DNA of 64,000 nt from assembly GCA_950295325.1 (NCBI GenBank), contig OX485806.1, positions 35,340,001 to 35,404,000 on the forward strand. The letters run 5' to 3'. The DNA is from Polytrichum commune (taxonomy: Eukaryota; Streptophyta; Polytrichopsida; Polytrichales; Polytrichaceae). The notes beneath the pieces were generated by a model. The model searched no databases. It had not been told where the DNA came from and saw nothing but the letters and a program-made list of their open reading frames with translations. Below are positions 36,471 to 49,551 of the stretch, in pieces. How positions within the stretch are numbered: the first letter of the stretch is position 1; every line of letters begins with the position of its first letter. The translations under genes and the position numbers were made by a program.

Positions 36471-37625
36471 AGGCTATGGTGTGGGTGGCACCAGGTGTTC
36501 ATATTCTGCCGAAGTGGTATTGGGTGTCTTTTGAGAGAGTCAAAGTCAAGATATGGAGTTGCACTGCTATGTTTCATGTTTTGTGGTGTGTATAGTAGAT
36601 GGTGTTTTTTTCTTTTTCATTTTCTTTTGCTTAGTGAGTGGTGGGACCTTTGTGGCAGTTTTACAAATGTGGTTGTAGAGCACCTCATTCCATGGTATGC
36701 ACTGTGTATTTGTAGTTGGTCCAACTATAAAAATCAATGCAAAGTAGAGTCAAGTTGCTCAAGTTTGAGCCTTGAATGTGAAAACAAAATAGTGTATGAT
36801 GCATGGCTATTTTGTAGGGCATCGACAAGTGGTATACCACTTGCCCATATCTTATGAAACTTTGGCTAGAAAATACTTGTAATTTCCTCAAGAATTGTAA
36901 TTTGTGAAGGGAATTTTCAAAACAAAATGCTATCAAAAGCCAATTGCAAGCTTCATTGAAGTTGGACACTTTGGATGCTTTGAAGCGAGAATCTTTGTGT
37001 GGGGATAAAATTGGAGAATATGACTTGGAGGGCAATATTTGAGTTATGTCACAATATGAGGAATTGGAGAGTTCTTAGTTTAGACTAGATATTGTAAGAA
37101 GTTCAAACTTCTCTACATTTGTTTTTTTTAAATATGACTTAATCGTCAATTTTGTGTGAAAGATTAAGTTTTTCTCAACCCATCATTTGAAAGGTAGTTT
37201 TTGATGTTGTGTGTCACGTTGAAGGCAAAAATAAATAAATAAATATGTATCACTATATTCAATAATCGGAGTTTTTTTCATGATTTTGAGACTATTTAAG
37301 GACATGTTTTCCAAATAAAAAACCAGTGTAGCCACCTTGGTGGACAAGATGAAGGAATTTTGGGTCTTGCTCAGGGGGGGGGGGGGCAGCTCCAAACTTC
37401 TATGGTGGAGGAACACTCTTGTTTGTTCGGTAGGGCTACCGCCGCATATGATGAATTGGATGATACACACAATGGCTTGATGATATGGAAGGCCTTAGTG
37501 GTGATCATGGTGTCCATTTTCCACAAATTTAGCCCCTAAATGGAGACCATAGACCCATGAATTAATCAAATGATTATTAACTATTATGAATCAATAAAAA
37601 TCATATAGAAAGCAAGTTCTTACTT
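36471..37625. other. Intergenic, no gene; 13-G run
   Basis: The stretch holds short frames only. A run of 13 G lies at 37374-37386. Confidence 0.45.
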
Positions 37626-38052
37626 CACTAAATATACCAATTAATGAGTGTGGGAAATTAACAAAGGTGATACTAAATTCCTTTTCACTATGAATTAGTG
37701 ATCTTAGATCTAAGAGTAGGTGCATTATTCGTCTTGGCACTATTCACTTAAAGTATTGGCACTTGGCATAAAAGTATTGGCACTTGGGATGAAAGTATTG
37801 GCAGTATTGGCACTTGGCACTATTCAGTATCGGCACTTGGCAATATCGATTGACAAGCATGTGGCGCACACTAATGACAAGCATACACTCATTTTCTTGA
37901 AATCAATGGTAACTGAGCATAGAATTTACTGTAGTCGTGACTTTAGTGTCACTGGGTAACAACTTTTGCCCTCAGTAGCTTTGAGATTACACTAAATTGT
38001 GTGTGGGGCTTAAATAAGCACCACCCTAAATCACTAATTGGTATATTGAGTA
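37626..38052. mobile_element. MITE-like TIR element, complete copy of the 3351-4735 family
   Basis: The left arm 37626-37646 reads CACTAAATATACCAATTAATG and the right arm 38032-38052 is its reverse complement at 18 of 21 positions. The part next to the left arm (GTGGGAAATTAACAAAGGTG) matches 3362-3400. The part before the right arm matches 4690-4735 and 47100-47147. Ends beginning CACTA hint at the CACTA superfamily, but the right end starts TACTC and no 3-bp duplication is clear. A GTATTGGCACTTGG repeat lies inside (37750-37840). Confidence 0.6.
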
Positions 38053-39390
38053 TATTACTCACTCAATAAGTGTTAGGGAAGTAAATTGAATGAAAGGTGC
38101 ATATTATACTTGAGTCCCTTCATCCATGTTGGATGGTTTCACATGCATGTCACAAATCTAAGACCTCTTCCTGTATCCCTGGACTAAATATGCTCATCAG
38201 TTGAAAACAAAAGCACCATCGGGGCTGCTTATAGGCTCCAATGCAGATGTTATAAAGAATTCACATAAAGCCACCCATGTTTTTTTCTCAGTGCCAACAT
38301 TTAGGTGGCCTAGATGGAAAAGTGTGATAAAGGTGGAAGAAGTACTTGGTAAAGCGAAGAATTCATGGGTAACAAATTGCAATACAAGCACAATCATTGG
38401 ACACAAAAGCAGCGCATCTTGGAATTGGAATGAAACCGGGAGGTTGACTTCATATCTCACTTGCGCCTGTGAAAATATATAGCTAGGGCCGCCCAAGTTT
38501 TGATGATAATTCATTCAGCATTGCGGATCCCGGGCTCTTCTTCCCACCTTTGGTAAAGTGGGTGCGCGTGGGGTACTCATGGCTCTTGGGTTGTGGACTT
38601 TCCTCGCTTTCGGTACAAGGATCACGTAAATGATGGTTCCCAACCACCAGAGAGTAGCACAATCTACTCCAATAATGGATTTAGCACAATTCTAATGGTC
38701 AACATAACATTATTCTTTTGGACTTCCAACTCTTAGATTCGGGCTAAAAATGTCACAGGGTTTTCCTTGCAAGTTTTTGGTGTTGATCAAAGCGCCTTTG
38801 ATTCTTGGTCCCACATAACAAAAGACAGAAGTTTTAGTTTTGTTATCAGGATTAAGTACGTTGGTTTCTACCTTTGATGTCATATTTTAATTGATGATCC
38901 CAAACATTAGTGTAGTTTACAAGTTTTCAAATTCAATTTCAAATACATTAAAAAGAATGTAATATGAAAATGTGGGTTTTAATAATGTAAAAATGAATAT
39001 AATGTGTTCAAATATCAAATAATCATAATAGTTGCCCTATATTTTACATCTAAAAATGGATATTACTACATTTTGTTTCAAACATATTGTGACCTATAAA
39101 TTAGTGCGAGCCACAAAAATGGAAAAAATAATATAAGTGCAATTAGGTTGTGGTACATAGAATATGAGAAGCGATGTAGTAAATACCACATGAATTTTGT
39201 GTGTATGATGTGGCCTGTCTCACATGCGATATCACGTAGCTAATAGGAGACCATGTATATAGTAGGTATTGGGTGATGTGGACATGTAATAACTAGGATA
39301 CCATAACCCATGAAGGTCTTGTGGTGGAGTTAAATAACACAACATAATGTGTCGGTGAGAATAATACAAACCAATTCCTAGTGCAAGTGT
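38053..39390. other. Intergenic, no gene
   Basis: Overlapping frames at 38197-38514 occur on both strands, with no recognisable product. The sequence is otherwise AT-rich. Confidence 0.4.
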
Positions 39391-39391
39391 T

Positions 39392-39419
39392 ACATACATA
39401 CATACATACATACATACAT
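39392..39419. repeat. (CATA)n microsatellite
   Basis: Seven tandem ACAT/CATA units. Confidence 0.9.
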
Positions 39420-39553
39420 GTGTAGTCTGGAATGGGCCATGACAACAAATTAACTTAATTACAGTCTGCGGTCCAAGAGGGTTACCTACTGTAGTAACAA
39501 GTCCCTACATTCAATCTACCAAAGGGTTTTCCAGCGTCCGATTGAACCCCGCC

Positions 39554-39570
39554 GGGGGGGGGGGGGGGGG
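39554..39570. repeat. 17-base G run
   Basis: An uninterrupted run of 17 G on the plus strand. The true length may vary between reads. Confidence 0.85.
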
Positions 39571-42500
39571 AAGCTTCCTCTCTTTTCTTGAAGCACCCAA
39601 ATTTGATGATACCTAGCTTACTGAAGAATCACAGACAATTTGAAAATATTCGAATGTGTTTCATGGAGATAGTGGGCTAAGGTAGATGAGGTTAATGTGG
39701 ACACCTCTAGCTCCGTGGATTCGTCTGCCAATAAATTTGAGCAAGAGAAGCTTGAGCATGTTAGCAATTACAAATTAGGATCAAGTAATTTTAAATCATC
39801 GAAATCGGAGCTAAGGAAGGTGTTGGTCTACGCTCCACAATCAATGATTCTTTGTTTCCCAATACGAGGTTATAAGCGGGAACTTTTATTATTATTCAAT
39901 GTTGTGTAAGTGGACGACATTATTAGTGAATTCTACATGGGTCATTTGCCAATGATAACCAAGTGTAATGCCAACATTGGCTATGTCATGTCTCTAAAGT
40001 GGTCATGGGTAATATAAAATATTGTTGGATTCACTTTTCATTATAGAATACCCACAATACATCTTGGTCAGCACCTCATAGCCACATGTTACCTCCTAAT
40101 TTGCCCACCTTGTCCACAAAATCAAGCGTGCCATAGCTCGGTGGATAGCACTCCTTATTATGGAGGAGGATGGATGTAGTTTGACTTTTGCGAAGGTGAC
40201 TAACCCGAATATCATCAAGGTGGCCACTAAATCACCGTCTATTACTCATTCATTGAATTAGAAGAATTGTGCTACTGATTAAGAGCCAAAATAAGGTGTC
40301 CAATTCAGGAAGCTAACCAAACTAACCTCATCTACCTTATAATGAACTTCAAGTTGCACCTCAACCTTAAGATAATAAGTTATTTCAAAATTATTATGCT
40401 TTATTTACCCCACTCAATAGAGAAATGTGGAGGGACCCTAGGGGATGTCATTGTGAGTGCAAATTATGAAACTTAAAAGTACAAGGTCCTAAAATACATT
40501 GAAGGCAAGAATCAAAAGACTATTTGTTTTCAAGATAAGTGCCCAAAATTGTAATGAAGAAGGTTATAACTATCATCATACGTTCTTAATACCTAAATGT
40601 CTTCACATTGTCTTCTAAAACGAGTGAACATTCTAATATGGCAAATATATCTCAACCACCACAAAACATCCCTTCAACATAGATGGTTAATGATCCCAAT
40701 AGGTAGAGAACCTCACAAACATGGCACTTGTGATTTTTTAATTGGTTACATTTGTATGTGTTTCATAAGCCCTTTTGAAACTATGGGAGAGATTAAAGCC
40801 CAAGTTTTGTGAAGTTCACATCAAAACTAATTAATTATTGTTGATTGTCCTTCTAGTAGGATTCATAAATGCACAAGTGGTATAAGGGTTTGAGGTGTGT
40901 TCCATGGTTATTGCCTAGGTTAGGGTTATTGTACTACAAGGAGTGGGGCTTCATTATTTTGACCTTCAGTGTTGATGCTTGTTGCCAAAGATGGATGAGT
41001 TTGCAAACGACCTCCATCTCCATGCTCAATAAGGGCACTAACCTCACGTAGTTTATTTCCTTCACAATGTGTGTTCTTCCAAGACAAGTGTGGTTCTTGC
41101 ACTCAAGCACCGTGCCTTGCTCAAATAACATGCTTTTGCATGACTTTGTGTAACTTTTGTGGTAGATGGAGATACGTCACCATGGCAGTTGGGTATATTC
41201 ATGACTTTGTGTGTTGGATATGGTCTCCTTTACTTGTTGGCTTTCATTTATCCATTCAGGTAGGATGTCTTCTTTTTTACTTTGTGCTTTTTGTTTACGT
41301 CTTGAAGGTGCCATTTATCAGTTGGTTTGTTCATCTTTTGTCATATATGGCATATTTTGTTCCCCTTTCCAATGTTGTATTTTAAAAGTTTTTGCATTTA
41401 TACTACCACGTGGGTTGTAAATCCTCATATTGATGGTATTGACAGAGAGCTCGTAGAGTTTCTTCCCAACAAGATGAGAGTACAATGAAACCAAAGAGGG
41501 TGGTATTATTGAGATCTACATGGGTGAGGGTTTCAATACTCGTGAACAACTAACATCTTAGGATTGACAAAGTGTCATGGAGGTTATCCTTCCAAATCAA
41601 CCCTTATTGTAACTGATGATCCACAAGTCATTTCTCATATTTTGAGCCCACTCTTTGGTCTCGGCACAATACCCAATCTTTCAACTTTTTGCATAGTTAG
41701 TGGGAAACCCTAATTGAAATCTCCCATGCAACCTTGTCAAACATCAAGTTTGTTCAATTGTACTTGCGATTTTTTGATGTTTTTTTGACCATTGAGTCCT
41801 TTTGTTGTAGTTGTAGCCATTATTTTCGCATGCCCCTGTTTAGCTCTTGCCCACACCTAATTGTTGGACCCCTAACCTTAGCTTGTTGCGTTGGACCTTT
41901 CTCCATGAAGCCAATTGTTCAACATTTGCATGCTTGGATTAGCTTGTCATGTGAACTTTAGCTTCTTTGAGCTCAAAGATGAGCTTGTCTGTAGCAATGG
42001 TGGAGTCTACTACCTTTGTCCACGACACTAGCTACAAGGTCAAAGGCATTGGACAAATGCTACAATAGTAATTGATGCCTAGCTACAATAATCTCAAGGT
42101 GCCAACTCGTTGCAAATTGTTGATACTATGTCACATTTGGAGCCAAACAAGTTGCTCCATGCTACCCAAGTTGTTGTTGGTATTCAAGCTTCCTCGTTCC
42201 CCAACAAACAAAACTTGGAGAGCAATGTGGATATTCTATGTGCTCGTTCAAGAAGTTGGATCGAGCGCAAAAAGGAGGGTGATTATGTTGGATTCTATGA
42301 TGATGTGAACTACAGTAGGTGCTCAGGTTGCATGTTTCCCCAATTTGCAAGTGTTGTGGTTTCATGTGTTTCATGTGTTCTTACACCTCCTCCACTGGCT
42401 CATTATATGCATGATCCTCATATTGTTGCACATGATCAACCTACTACTCCTTGAATGGCTCTTGCCAAAATTCCTTTGGATACACCAAATAATGTGCACA

Positions 42501-42960
42501 CAATATGGTCTATGCTGAGATAGTCAAGGTGAAGGGGGTGACATGACAGTTGTTCAAGCTCCGATATTTTGTTGGATGTGTCAAGGTTCAATCCTCATCG
42601 TATTCCCATCCCAATCCAACATGCACAAGCACATGTACTTAGTTCCAAATTCCCTACTCTTGCACATGTACAGTCTATGTCACTAATTCAAACCTATGTA
42701 CCCCCCAAGTTTCCAAATATGGGAAATAGAAGACGCACTAGATTAAATGACTTATGTCAACGTATTGATAACTAAGTCAATTACAAGCTTGGTAATTTGG
42801 GTTAAATTGTAGGGATATTTGCAAAAGACTTATTAGAGTTGGAGAGTTTCAACTTTGAAATATGCATTCTAATCCATGCATATAGAGTTGTTGAATCTAA
42901 ATAGTGGAATGTAGAGGAAGAGGTTTGCATGTTGCATGTTCATGTAAGTGGGAGAGGAGG
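39571..42960. other. Intergenic with coding-like fragments, no assignable gene
   Basis: Plus-strand frames at 39697-39909, 41071-41420, 42110-42454 and 42569-42775 are moderately long but have no known motif and stop without continuation. At about 40128-40153 the plus strand has CCATAGCTCGGTGGATAGC, which resembles a tRNA-type A box, but no matching B box follows. Probably decayed retroelement sequence. Confidence 0.3.
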
Positions 42961-42962
42961 AA

Positions 42963-43031
42963 GATTGTAGTGTCACCTCCATCCACCCATGTGATTGAGG
43001 TGGAATGGGTGGACGGAGGTGATACTACAAT
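42963..43031. ncRNA. Near-perfect hairpin, 26-bp stem with 16-nt loop
   Basis: The left arm 42964-42989 and the right arm 43006-43031 are reverse complements at 24 of 26 positions, with a 16-base loop. The arm core is TCACCTCCATCCACCCA. It could be a fold-back MITE or a miRNA-type precursor; expression cannot be judged from sequence. Confidence 0.35.
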
Positions 43032-45530
43032 ATTTACATATATTAATGAGCAAATGTATGGGCTTAATGATAATGGGTGAGTGTCTCCATCCTCCTCCTG
43101 AAGATGTGGCACTTTAGTTGACATATTTTATGTTCCAAGCACAATTGCCAATGATGGACCACTTGGAAAGAGAGAATCTAATGCAAACATCCAGGAAGTG
43201 GTTCATTGATAAATGAGATAGGGATGGGGTGTGATAATTTTGAGAGCATGTTTTATGAAGGAGGAAAACATGTTTGCAAGTGGTATTGGGAAATCATCTT
43301 TGAGTCAACTAGCGGGTTTTGAATGGACATGGACCCACATGCTTAGAACCGGGACCACGTGCGTGCATGACTCTAAATTGGTACCCCTAATATACATGAT
43401 TTCCCCCCTCTTAAAAATGATATATGTACAATATGTAGCTAGGGAATCCCCTCAAATATGTACACAAGTGAGAAATATATAAATCATATATATAGACCCC
43501 ACCGGAAATATCACATGGCTAAAATACTCTTAGTAAGACATATTTATTTATCATTGATGAAATCATTGGACCCGAGTTCATCCATTGGATGTAATTCATA
43601 CAAATTTGTTTCTATAATACAAATCATTGCAGCCAATGCAATGATGGTTTCTAACTCTACCATCCAATGATTTGTGAAATCATTGGTCCACATTGACACT
43701 TTATTATTTCGATACCAACATAACCTTATTTCCATATTGGAAGGTCGGTTCTAGAAGTCAATTAGTTGTCGATACTCAATCCACTTGTTGCTAATTTTGC
43801 GGCGCATCTTATATACCCTTCCCAAATACCAAGTCTTGGTGGTCAATGCTTTAGTTGACTTGTTTTTTTAAACCATATTTTTCACTTCTTTAACTAATGC
43901 TCGAGAGACAAACAATATCACATAATCACATTTCGATTTCAATGAATAATCATTGTCCATGGTTGTAGATAGTCGAATTGTAGGTTTGAGATGTAGCATA
44001 TCATACTTGATTCTAGTGAACCTATCCTTGGCCAACGTGGGATTACCATTCAAACTTACATTTGGATGAACTATTCATTTGGACCTCTTGTAGATTACCC
44101 ACTTGATTATAATTGATTATGAGAATAAGGTTAGAAATACAACTAGTAATATATGAATAATACGCCTAGTATATATATATACAAAGCTAGAATAAATAAT
44201 ACTCATACCTTATGTATACAGTATTCTGTAACCCAAAGGCATAATTAATATTGCTTTTGTGCACCCACGTGGGTCCATACTTTGACAATGAGTGCACCCC
44301 GAGGTCAACCTACTTTCGGGTGAAGGAGGATCTAATTATGATGAAATTTAAAATTCAAGAATGTTCTATATTTAAATGAGAACATGAATATGGTTAAATT
44401 GTGGGTCTATTATGAAGCCGCCATCCATAAATAGAAATAAGTTGATTCTGGAAAGTTGCCCACACACACTTGGAACTTTGAACTTTGGCACTGTTGGGTC
44501 TTCTTAAATGTCAATGGATTTTGGATTTCCTTGGACCATTGGATGTCACGTAAAGTTTGATAGTACACACAAATGCTTGATCATAAAATTTGGTAATTAA
44601 CATATGTAAAATGAAGAACCATCGGACAAGGTCTGAAATTCAAGTAAACCATGGAGCGCACCCTGGGGCAAGAAAGAGTTAAGTGGTCGCCCTTCTGGAT
44701 TGGACACCCAAAAAAAACACGCGTTCTAATGGGAATGTATCATCTGCTGAAAATATCACCACAACTCTAGGGTTAGTGATGCACACAATTGGGAAGGCCT
44801 ATGAAATTGTTTAGAGAAAGAACTAATCTTCATTTCGAGTGCTTACAAACGTTAAATCTTGTGAAAGTCAATTTTGAAACTTGAAATGACAATCTTCCAA
44901 ATTTATAATTGCTATTGATGTGACAATTCCCAATCCGATCCAAATCACCGGGAATATTTGTGGAGCTGGAAGAGGCTACCATAAGACCACACACCTTAAG
45001 GTATGCAGATGTTGTTCACTTTGTTCTTCTTGTCCTTCATCTTCTATTGATTACATTTACGTCTTCAAATTTGTGTTGCATTGGCAAATCTATAATACAA
45101 CAAACACAATTACCATATTAAAAATTGGACTTCCCCTAATCTAGGTATGCTTATCGAACGTGCATGCTTATTTTGATTCCTTAACTAATAACACATGTTC
45201 TCCCAATCCAATTGTATGCACTATTGAGTGTGGAGTGGTTGATATAATTTGAAGTTGTAGTCTAATCTCTTTCAAATATGTGTCTTTATGATGTTTGTTC
45301 TTTGATCCTCCCCTAACCACACACCAATCAAATTGTACCGAAGGTGTGAAATGAAATAAAAATAACCGAATAACACCTGGCCACCACATAATGAAACATA
45401 TATGGAAGACATTGATACAATGAGTGACACATGTAAGGTGACCTAGTATCCAAGTGAATAGGCCGAAGTTGTTGCAAGTTAACTTGGCTTGAGTGAGTAT
45501 GTATGTACTGGTGTAAGACAACAAAGGGCA
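43032..45530. other. Intergenic, no gene
   Basis: It contains a partial direct repeat of GAAATCATTGG (about 43558 and 43676) and AT-rich sequence. Small frames are unrecognised. 45190-45320 weakly resembles dispersed repeat family B. Confidence 0.4.
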
Positions 45531-45539
45531 TCATGGCCT

Positions 45540-46620
45540 GAGAATGAATGAAGGCGGCAAGGCACCCCACCCCACCCCACCCCCACTGGCAATAATGAAG
45601 GCTAGGCTGGGTGAGCAAACTTACCACCAGTGTGAAGTGAGTGAGTGAGTGAGTGAGTGGAATAGTGGCAGCCATAATTAACCCTTGAAGGACATGGGGG
45701 TGGGTGGTGTTGTTTGTATGGGACACTACGGGATGCTTTGTACAAACAAGTTCCAAAACAATACAATTTGTGTATTGGCTCTCGTATACCAAGTTGGAAC
45801 TTTATATAGCACACCTCAAGGACAAGGCACAAGCTCACCCAATTTGTGTGCACAATCATCTTAGCCCGACTGACCGTATGTGCGCACACGTTTACAGTTT
45901 ACTTTGTTGACTTTGGATACATGAATGGCGGAGAGTTTGCGTGAACAACGATTGTCCTCACATTACAAATTAGAATGTCATGTGCACGATCAAATGTAGC
46001 ATAAGAGATACATGCATTGTGTGTTGTGTTTGAAGTTGAAGTGTTGAATTTGATTGACAATCGTTGTTGGCAATTTTGGGGAGATTTGGAGGGGTATGAC
46101 ACCTTGGCGGGCTACCTCAACACATTTGCAATAGCAATGTGAAAGCTTCCTGGGAAGGCAGCTGCCTGCCTGCCTGCCTGCCTGCATCCCAATTCCTTGC
46201 TTGCTTCCTTGCTTCCTTGCTTGCTTCCCGTGGCTGGCTGGCTGGCTGGCTGGGGTGGCTGTACAAGAGATACAGGGAGGTAGCTTAATGAGCCCTGCCT
46301 TCCTGTGTGTCCATCCATCCGGCTGCCAGGACGGATTGTTCCCACACCAACAAATGAGACCCAAGCAAGTAAGTTAATAAGTAAGTACGCACTTAGCTTA
46401 CTGCATCCAGTTTGCAGAGAGAGAGAGAGAGAGAGCGAGCGAGCAGAGACACCTGTGCCTGGGTACTCCTTTGCTATGGTGACACTTGGTGGACTCGTTT
46501 GTCAGTAGTGTGTGAGAATCGAGGAGGCTGCACTCATTATGATCAAGCTTATGCTTATGATGCTCACTCACTAGCTAGCTAATAGCAAGCAGGTGTGTAT
46601 GTTATGTGTGTGCGCGTGCT
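45540..46620. repeat. Dense microsatellite island
   Basis: Within about 1 kb there are (CACCC)n at 45562-45585, (GAGT)n at 45636-45658, (TGCC)n at 46162-46186, (CTTGCTTC)n at 46195-46228, (GGCT)n at 46232-46254, CCATCC units at 46308-46321, (GA)n at 46416-46442, and repeated AGCTAGCTA near 46573. The open frames on both strands follow these repeats and are not genes. Confidence 0.75.
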
Positions 46621-46740
46621 TACTTAACTCATGATTATGATGAGCGCGGCCTCACCATTATTACTAACATTACTCTGGAGGTGGATGTCATGTGCCCATT
46701 GCCCATGATCCCATCACCCACAACTACACTCATCATCCCA

Positions 46741-47147
46741 TTTCGTGGGCTAATAGTACGTACGCCAAATTAGTGAAGGTGATATTACATTTCTTTACGC
46801 CATGAAATTAGTGTCCTCACAAGATATGGGGTTTCCGGAGACCAAAGTGTCATAAACCCCCAAGTACAAGCTCTTGTGAGTTTCCTGGTGTTAGGAGATG
46901 CCTAGGGAGTGAGTGATGCCAATTGAAAAGAAGAAGTAGAAGCACACTATCCATACACTCTACAAACATGCTAAAGTGTGCACAAATATTTTTGAAATGT
47001 ATGGTAAATGAGCATGTATTCATGAATTTAGTATCACTCTAAAAAAAATAAAAAAAATCAGCCCCCACTAAATTTGAGATTTGGCAAAAAAATGTGTGTT
47101 ATGGGAATTAGTACCACATGCACCAAATAGGGTAATTAGTGTAGCAC
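46741..47147. mobile_element. Short TIR element, uninterrupted relative of 3351-4735
   Basis: It starts with TTTCGTGGGCTAATAGTACG, paralleling the left flank of copy 1, and runs through AGTGAAGGTGATATTACATTTC and GAATTAGTACCACATGCACC to the right end near GGTAATTAGTGTAGC. At 407 bases it matches the 427-base copy at 37626 in size and lacks the ~1 kb insertion of copy 1. Confidence 0.55.
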
Positions 47148-47189
47148 ATACATGCATTTGATATGGTTTAGGTAGACATGTTTAACAAC

Positions 47190-47555
47190 ACCATAAACAT
47201 TTATGGTTGTTGGATTTGACCAAGAAATGTCTCATCCAATTAGCAATTGTGAATAAGGAGGAGTGTCATTTCAAATTTCAGGATTAGAGTTGAGATGCAA
47301 AAATTATAAGAAGTCAAATCAAAGGCTCTTTTTCCCCTTAAATGGTCACATAAGTCTTCTCACTTTTGTTCATTATTGAGCCTAGATTGGTGTTTGTAGT
47401 CTGAGCACATTGTCCACTCTCATTGGAGCACTTGTCATTTGGGTGTCGAGTTATTTATAACTATGACCAAGCCATATACCACTCATGTATAGGTGTCTGA
47501 TAAAAGGGGGGGGGGATGACCGAACTAGTAGCCCTATCTACCATACTGTAGACTT
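47190..47555. repeat. Dispersed repeat family B, copy 2
   Basis: Shares the ordered strings listed for 19447-20105, including CCAATTAGCAATTGTGAA, AGAGTTGAGATGCAAAA, GAGCACATTGTCCA.TCTCAT and TATAGGTGTC. It begins about 40 bases after the TIR element at 46741-47147. Confidence 0.5.
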
Positions 47556-49299
47556 ACTTCTCATCAAACTTGCTTGAAGTCATGCTATCTTAGCCAACGA
47601 AATCAAAGGGGGTTTATCTAGAATAAAACGAATCAATTTATATGTATATTCATGCCAAGGTGAACAATTGAACAACATTAATATTTTAAAATTACAGTGT
47701 TGGGGACAAGACCTTTTCCTACAAAGTATCCCTAAAAATCCACCATGAAAGTTGGTCACTTGGACCTTAATCAAATAGCTATATGTGAGCAATGTGACCT
47801 AATCATGATCTAGACATACAAAATGATGCATTTTGAATGGAAAGTGGATTATGTGATCAAAATTTGGTTGAATTTTTGGTCAAGAGTGAGCACACTTGGG
47901 GGGGGGGGCGCTATATGACTATTAAAAACAAAAGGAATGCCACACAGATATAAGAAAACAATGGATGAATTTCTATGTGTGAGATGAGAAGCGAATATGA
48001 GAGTCATGTTACCAAAAACAACAACAAAATGAGAGCAAATAACAATCCTCTAGCCATGCACCCATCCTACCTTTGTGATCGATATCCCAAATCTTATGAC
48101 CTCGTCCTTAGTTTCCATGTCCCTAATTGCCCCATGCTTTTAGTGATTGTTGTTACTATTCACGAGGCTCCTCAAATTGATGACCCTAAATAGGACACAA
48201 CTCATAATATTTGATACATTCGCGATGTTGAAGGTAATAGTGATGGCCCACGCCAAACACCTCCTTATTTTAGACTTTATGTTTTGCCAAAAAAGTTAAA
48301 TAGGTTGCATGGACTTTACTTCATGAACAGTGACATCGTAAAAGTTAAACTCAACAAAATTATTAAAGAATTCAAAGTTGGGCCCAACCATTTGGTGCGG
48401 TCGGTTTAACCCTTAACTTTCCACTCTCAATTTCCCTCAAATTTGCCCAAATTTTTTTGACAAGTCCAACTATATAGATGTTTGCATGTTAGAGGTAACT
48501 ACTCATAGTCCAAATTTCAATCATTGAAATTCTCTTACGTAGCATATATAATAGGAATATCAATAGTGGTCTTGAGGGGGGTTGGTTTTTGAACGAACCT
48601 CCACTCAATTCATCTCCAAATGACAAATGTTACCCCCATTCAAAAGAGGGGCAATATATTTACTCAGATCAGCTCACAAATCTTGAAACCATTATTTGTG
48701 AAGTTTTTGGAAGCTTTGCAAATTGAAGTAGCAGTGCCATAACTGCGCACCTTCCACATGGATTTGCACCCTTAACACATATCCAAATAAAAATTCCAAT
48801 GGTAGATGTTTAGGATATGTAGGTGTTAGAGTGTCATGTAATTTTTTGAATGAATTAGGAATGTTACTAAAGTTGTAGTGCTTGGGAGGGGTAGGACTTT
48901 CTTTTGTGGCCGGAATCGTCCTCCGGTCACTTACAAAAAACACCGCTCCTCCATGTGTAAGAGATACATGTATAAAACAACATTGAAATAATTTATATGC
49001 AAATGAACTGTGAATGGTGTTTCAACATCCCATATGAGATGGTGTGCTTTATCAATTAGGGTTCTTGAGAAGACCTTAAACTACGAGTTGGGATCGGGGA
49101 CCTTAGCTTATTGTCACTACTTTAGGGTTTGTATTAATTCATTGTTTTCTTTCAAGAGACAATCAAGTTTTGTCAGGTGTTGGTAATGTAGTTTGTCGTT
49201 GTACTTCGTAACTATTGACTACTTTTGAAGCAAGTATAGAAGCAAATCCAAGAATGATGTTGGTCATTACATATCGTTAGTATGATTATTTTAAAATAT
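47556..49299. other. Intergenic, no gene
   Basis: Only short unrecognised frames, with two 9-10 base G runs at about 47504 and 47890. Confidence 0.4.
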
Positions 49300-49551
49300 T
49301 GAAGCACAATGGAATTAGAGGTCAAATTTTACAAGCAATTACAAATACACAAAGGCATATGAACAACGTTTGAAGTGAGGTGGTCACCCTCATCCCTTGC
49401 CTTGCTCTTTATTGCATTTTTCCACGTTGGTTTGGTTACTGGATATGGGTCATCTCAACTCCCACTTCTCACAAAGCATATGAATTTATCCTAAAGTTAT
49501 TCATTCGTATAATTCTATGACCATGAGCAACTTAATGCTCTAACTTCAACA
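49300..49551 (-). repeat. LTR of the Ty1/copia element (downstream copy)
   Basis: It starts TGAAGCACAATGG and matches the right LTR at 52052-52317 in order: ACATATGAACAA, TGCTCTTTATT, CTCCCACTTC.CACAAAGCATATGA, TTATTCATTCGTATAA and GAGCAAC.TAATG.TC. The TG...CA ends are inferred from the pair. The copies differ at many sites, so insertion is old. Confidence 0.7.

Noticed and set aside
40128-40200. tRNA or SINE, from an A-box-like TAGCTCGGTGGATAG
   Set aside because: No GGTTCGA-type B box follows at the right distance, and no cloverleaf forms, so it is only mentioned in the region note.
45328-46364. Several 70-154 codon frames on the minus strand
   Set aside because: Their sequence follows tandem microsatellites, and frames on both strands are open for that reason.
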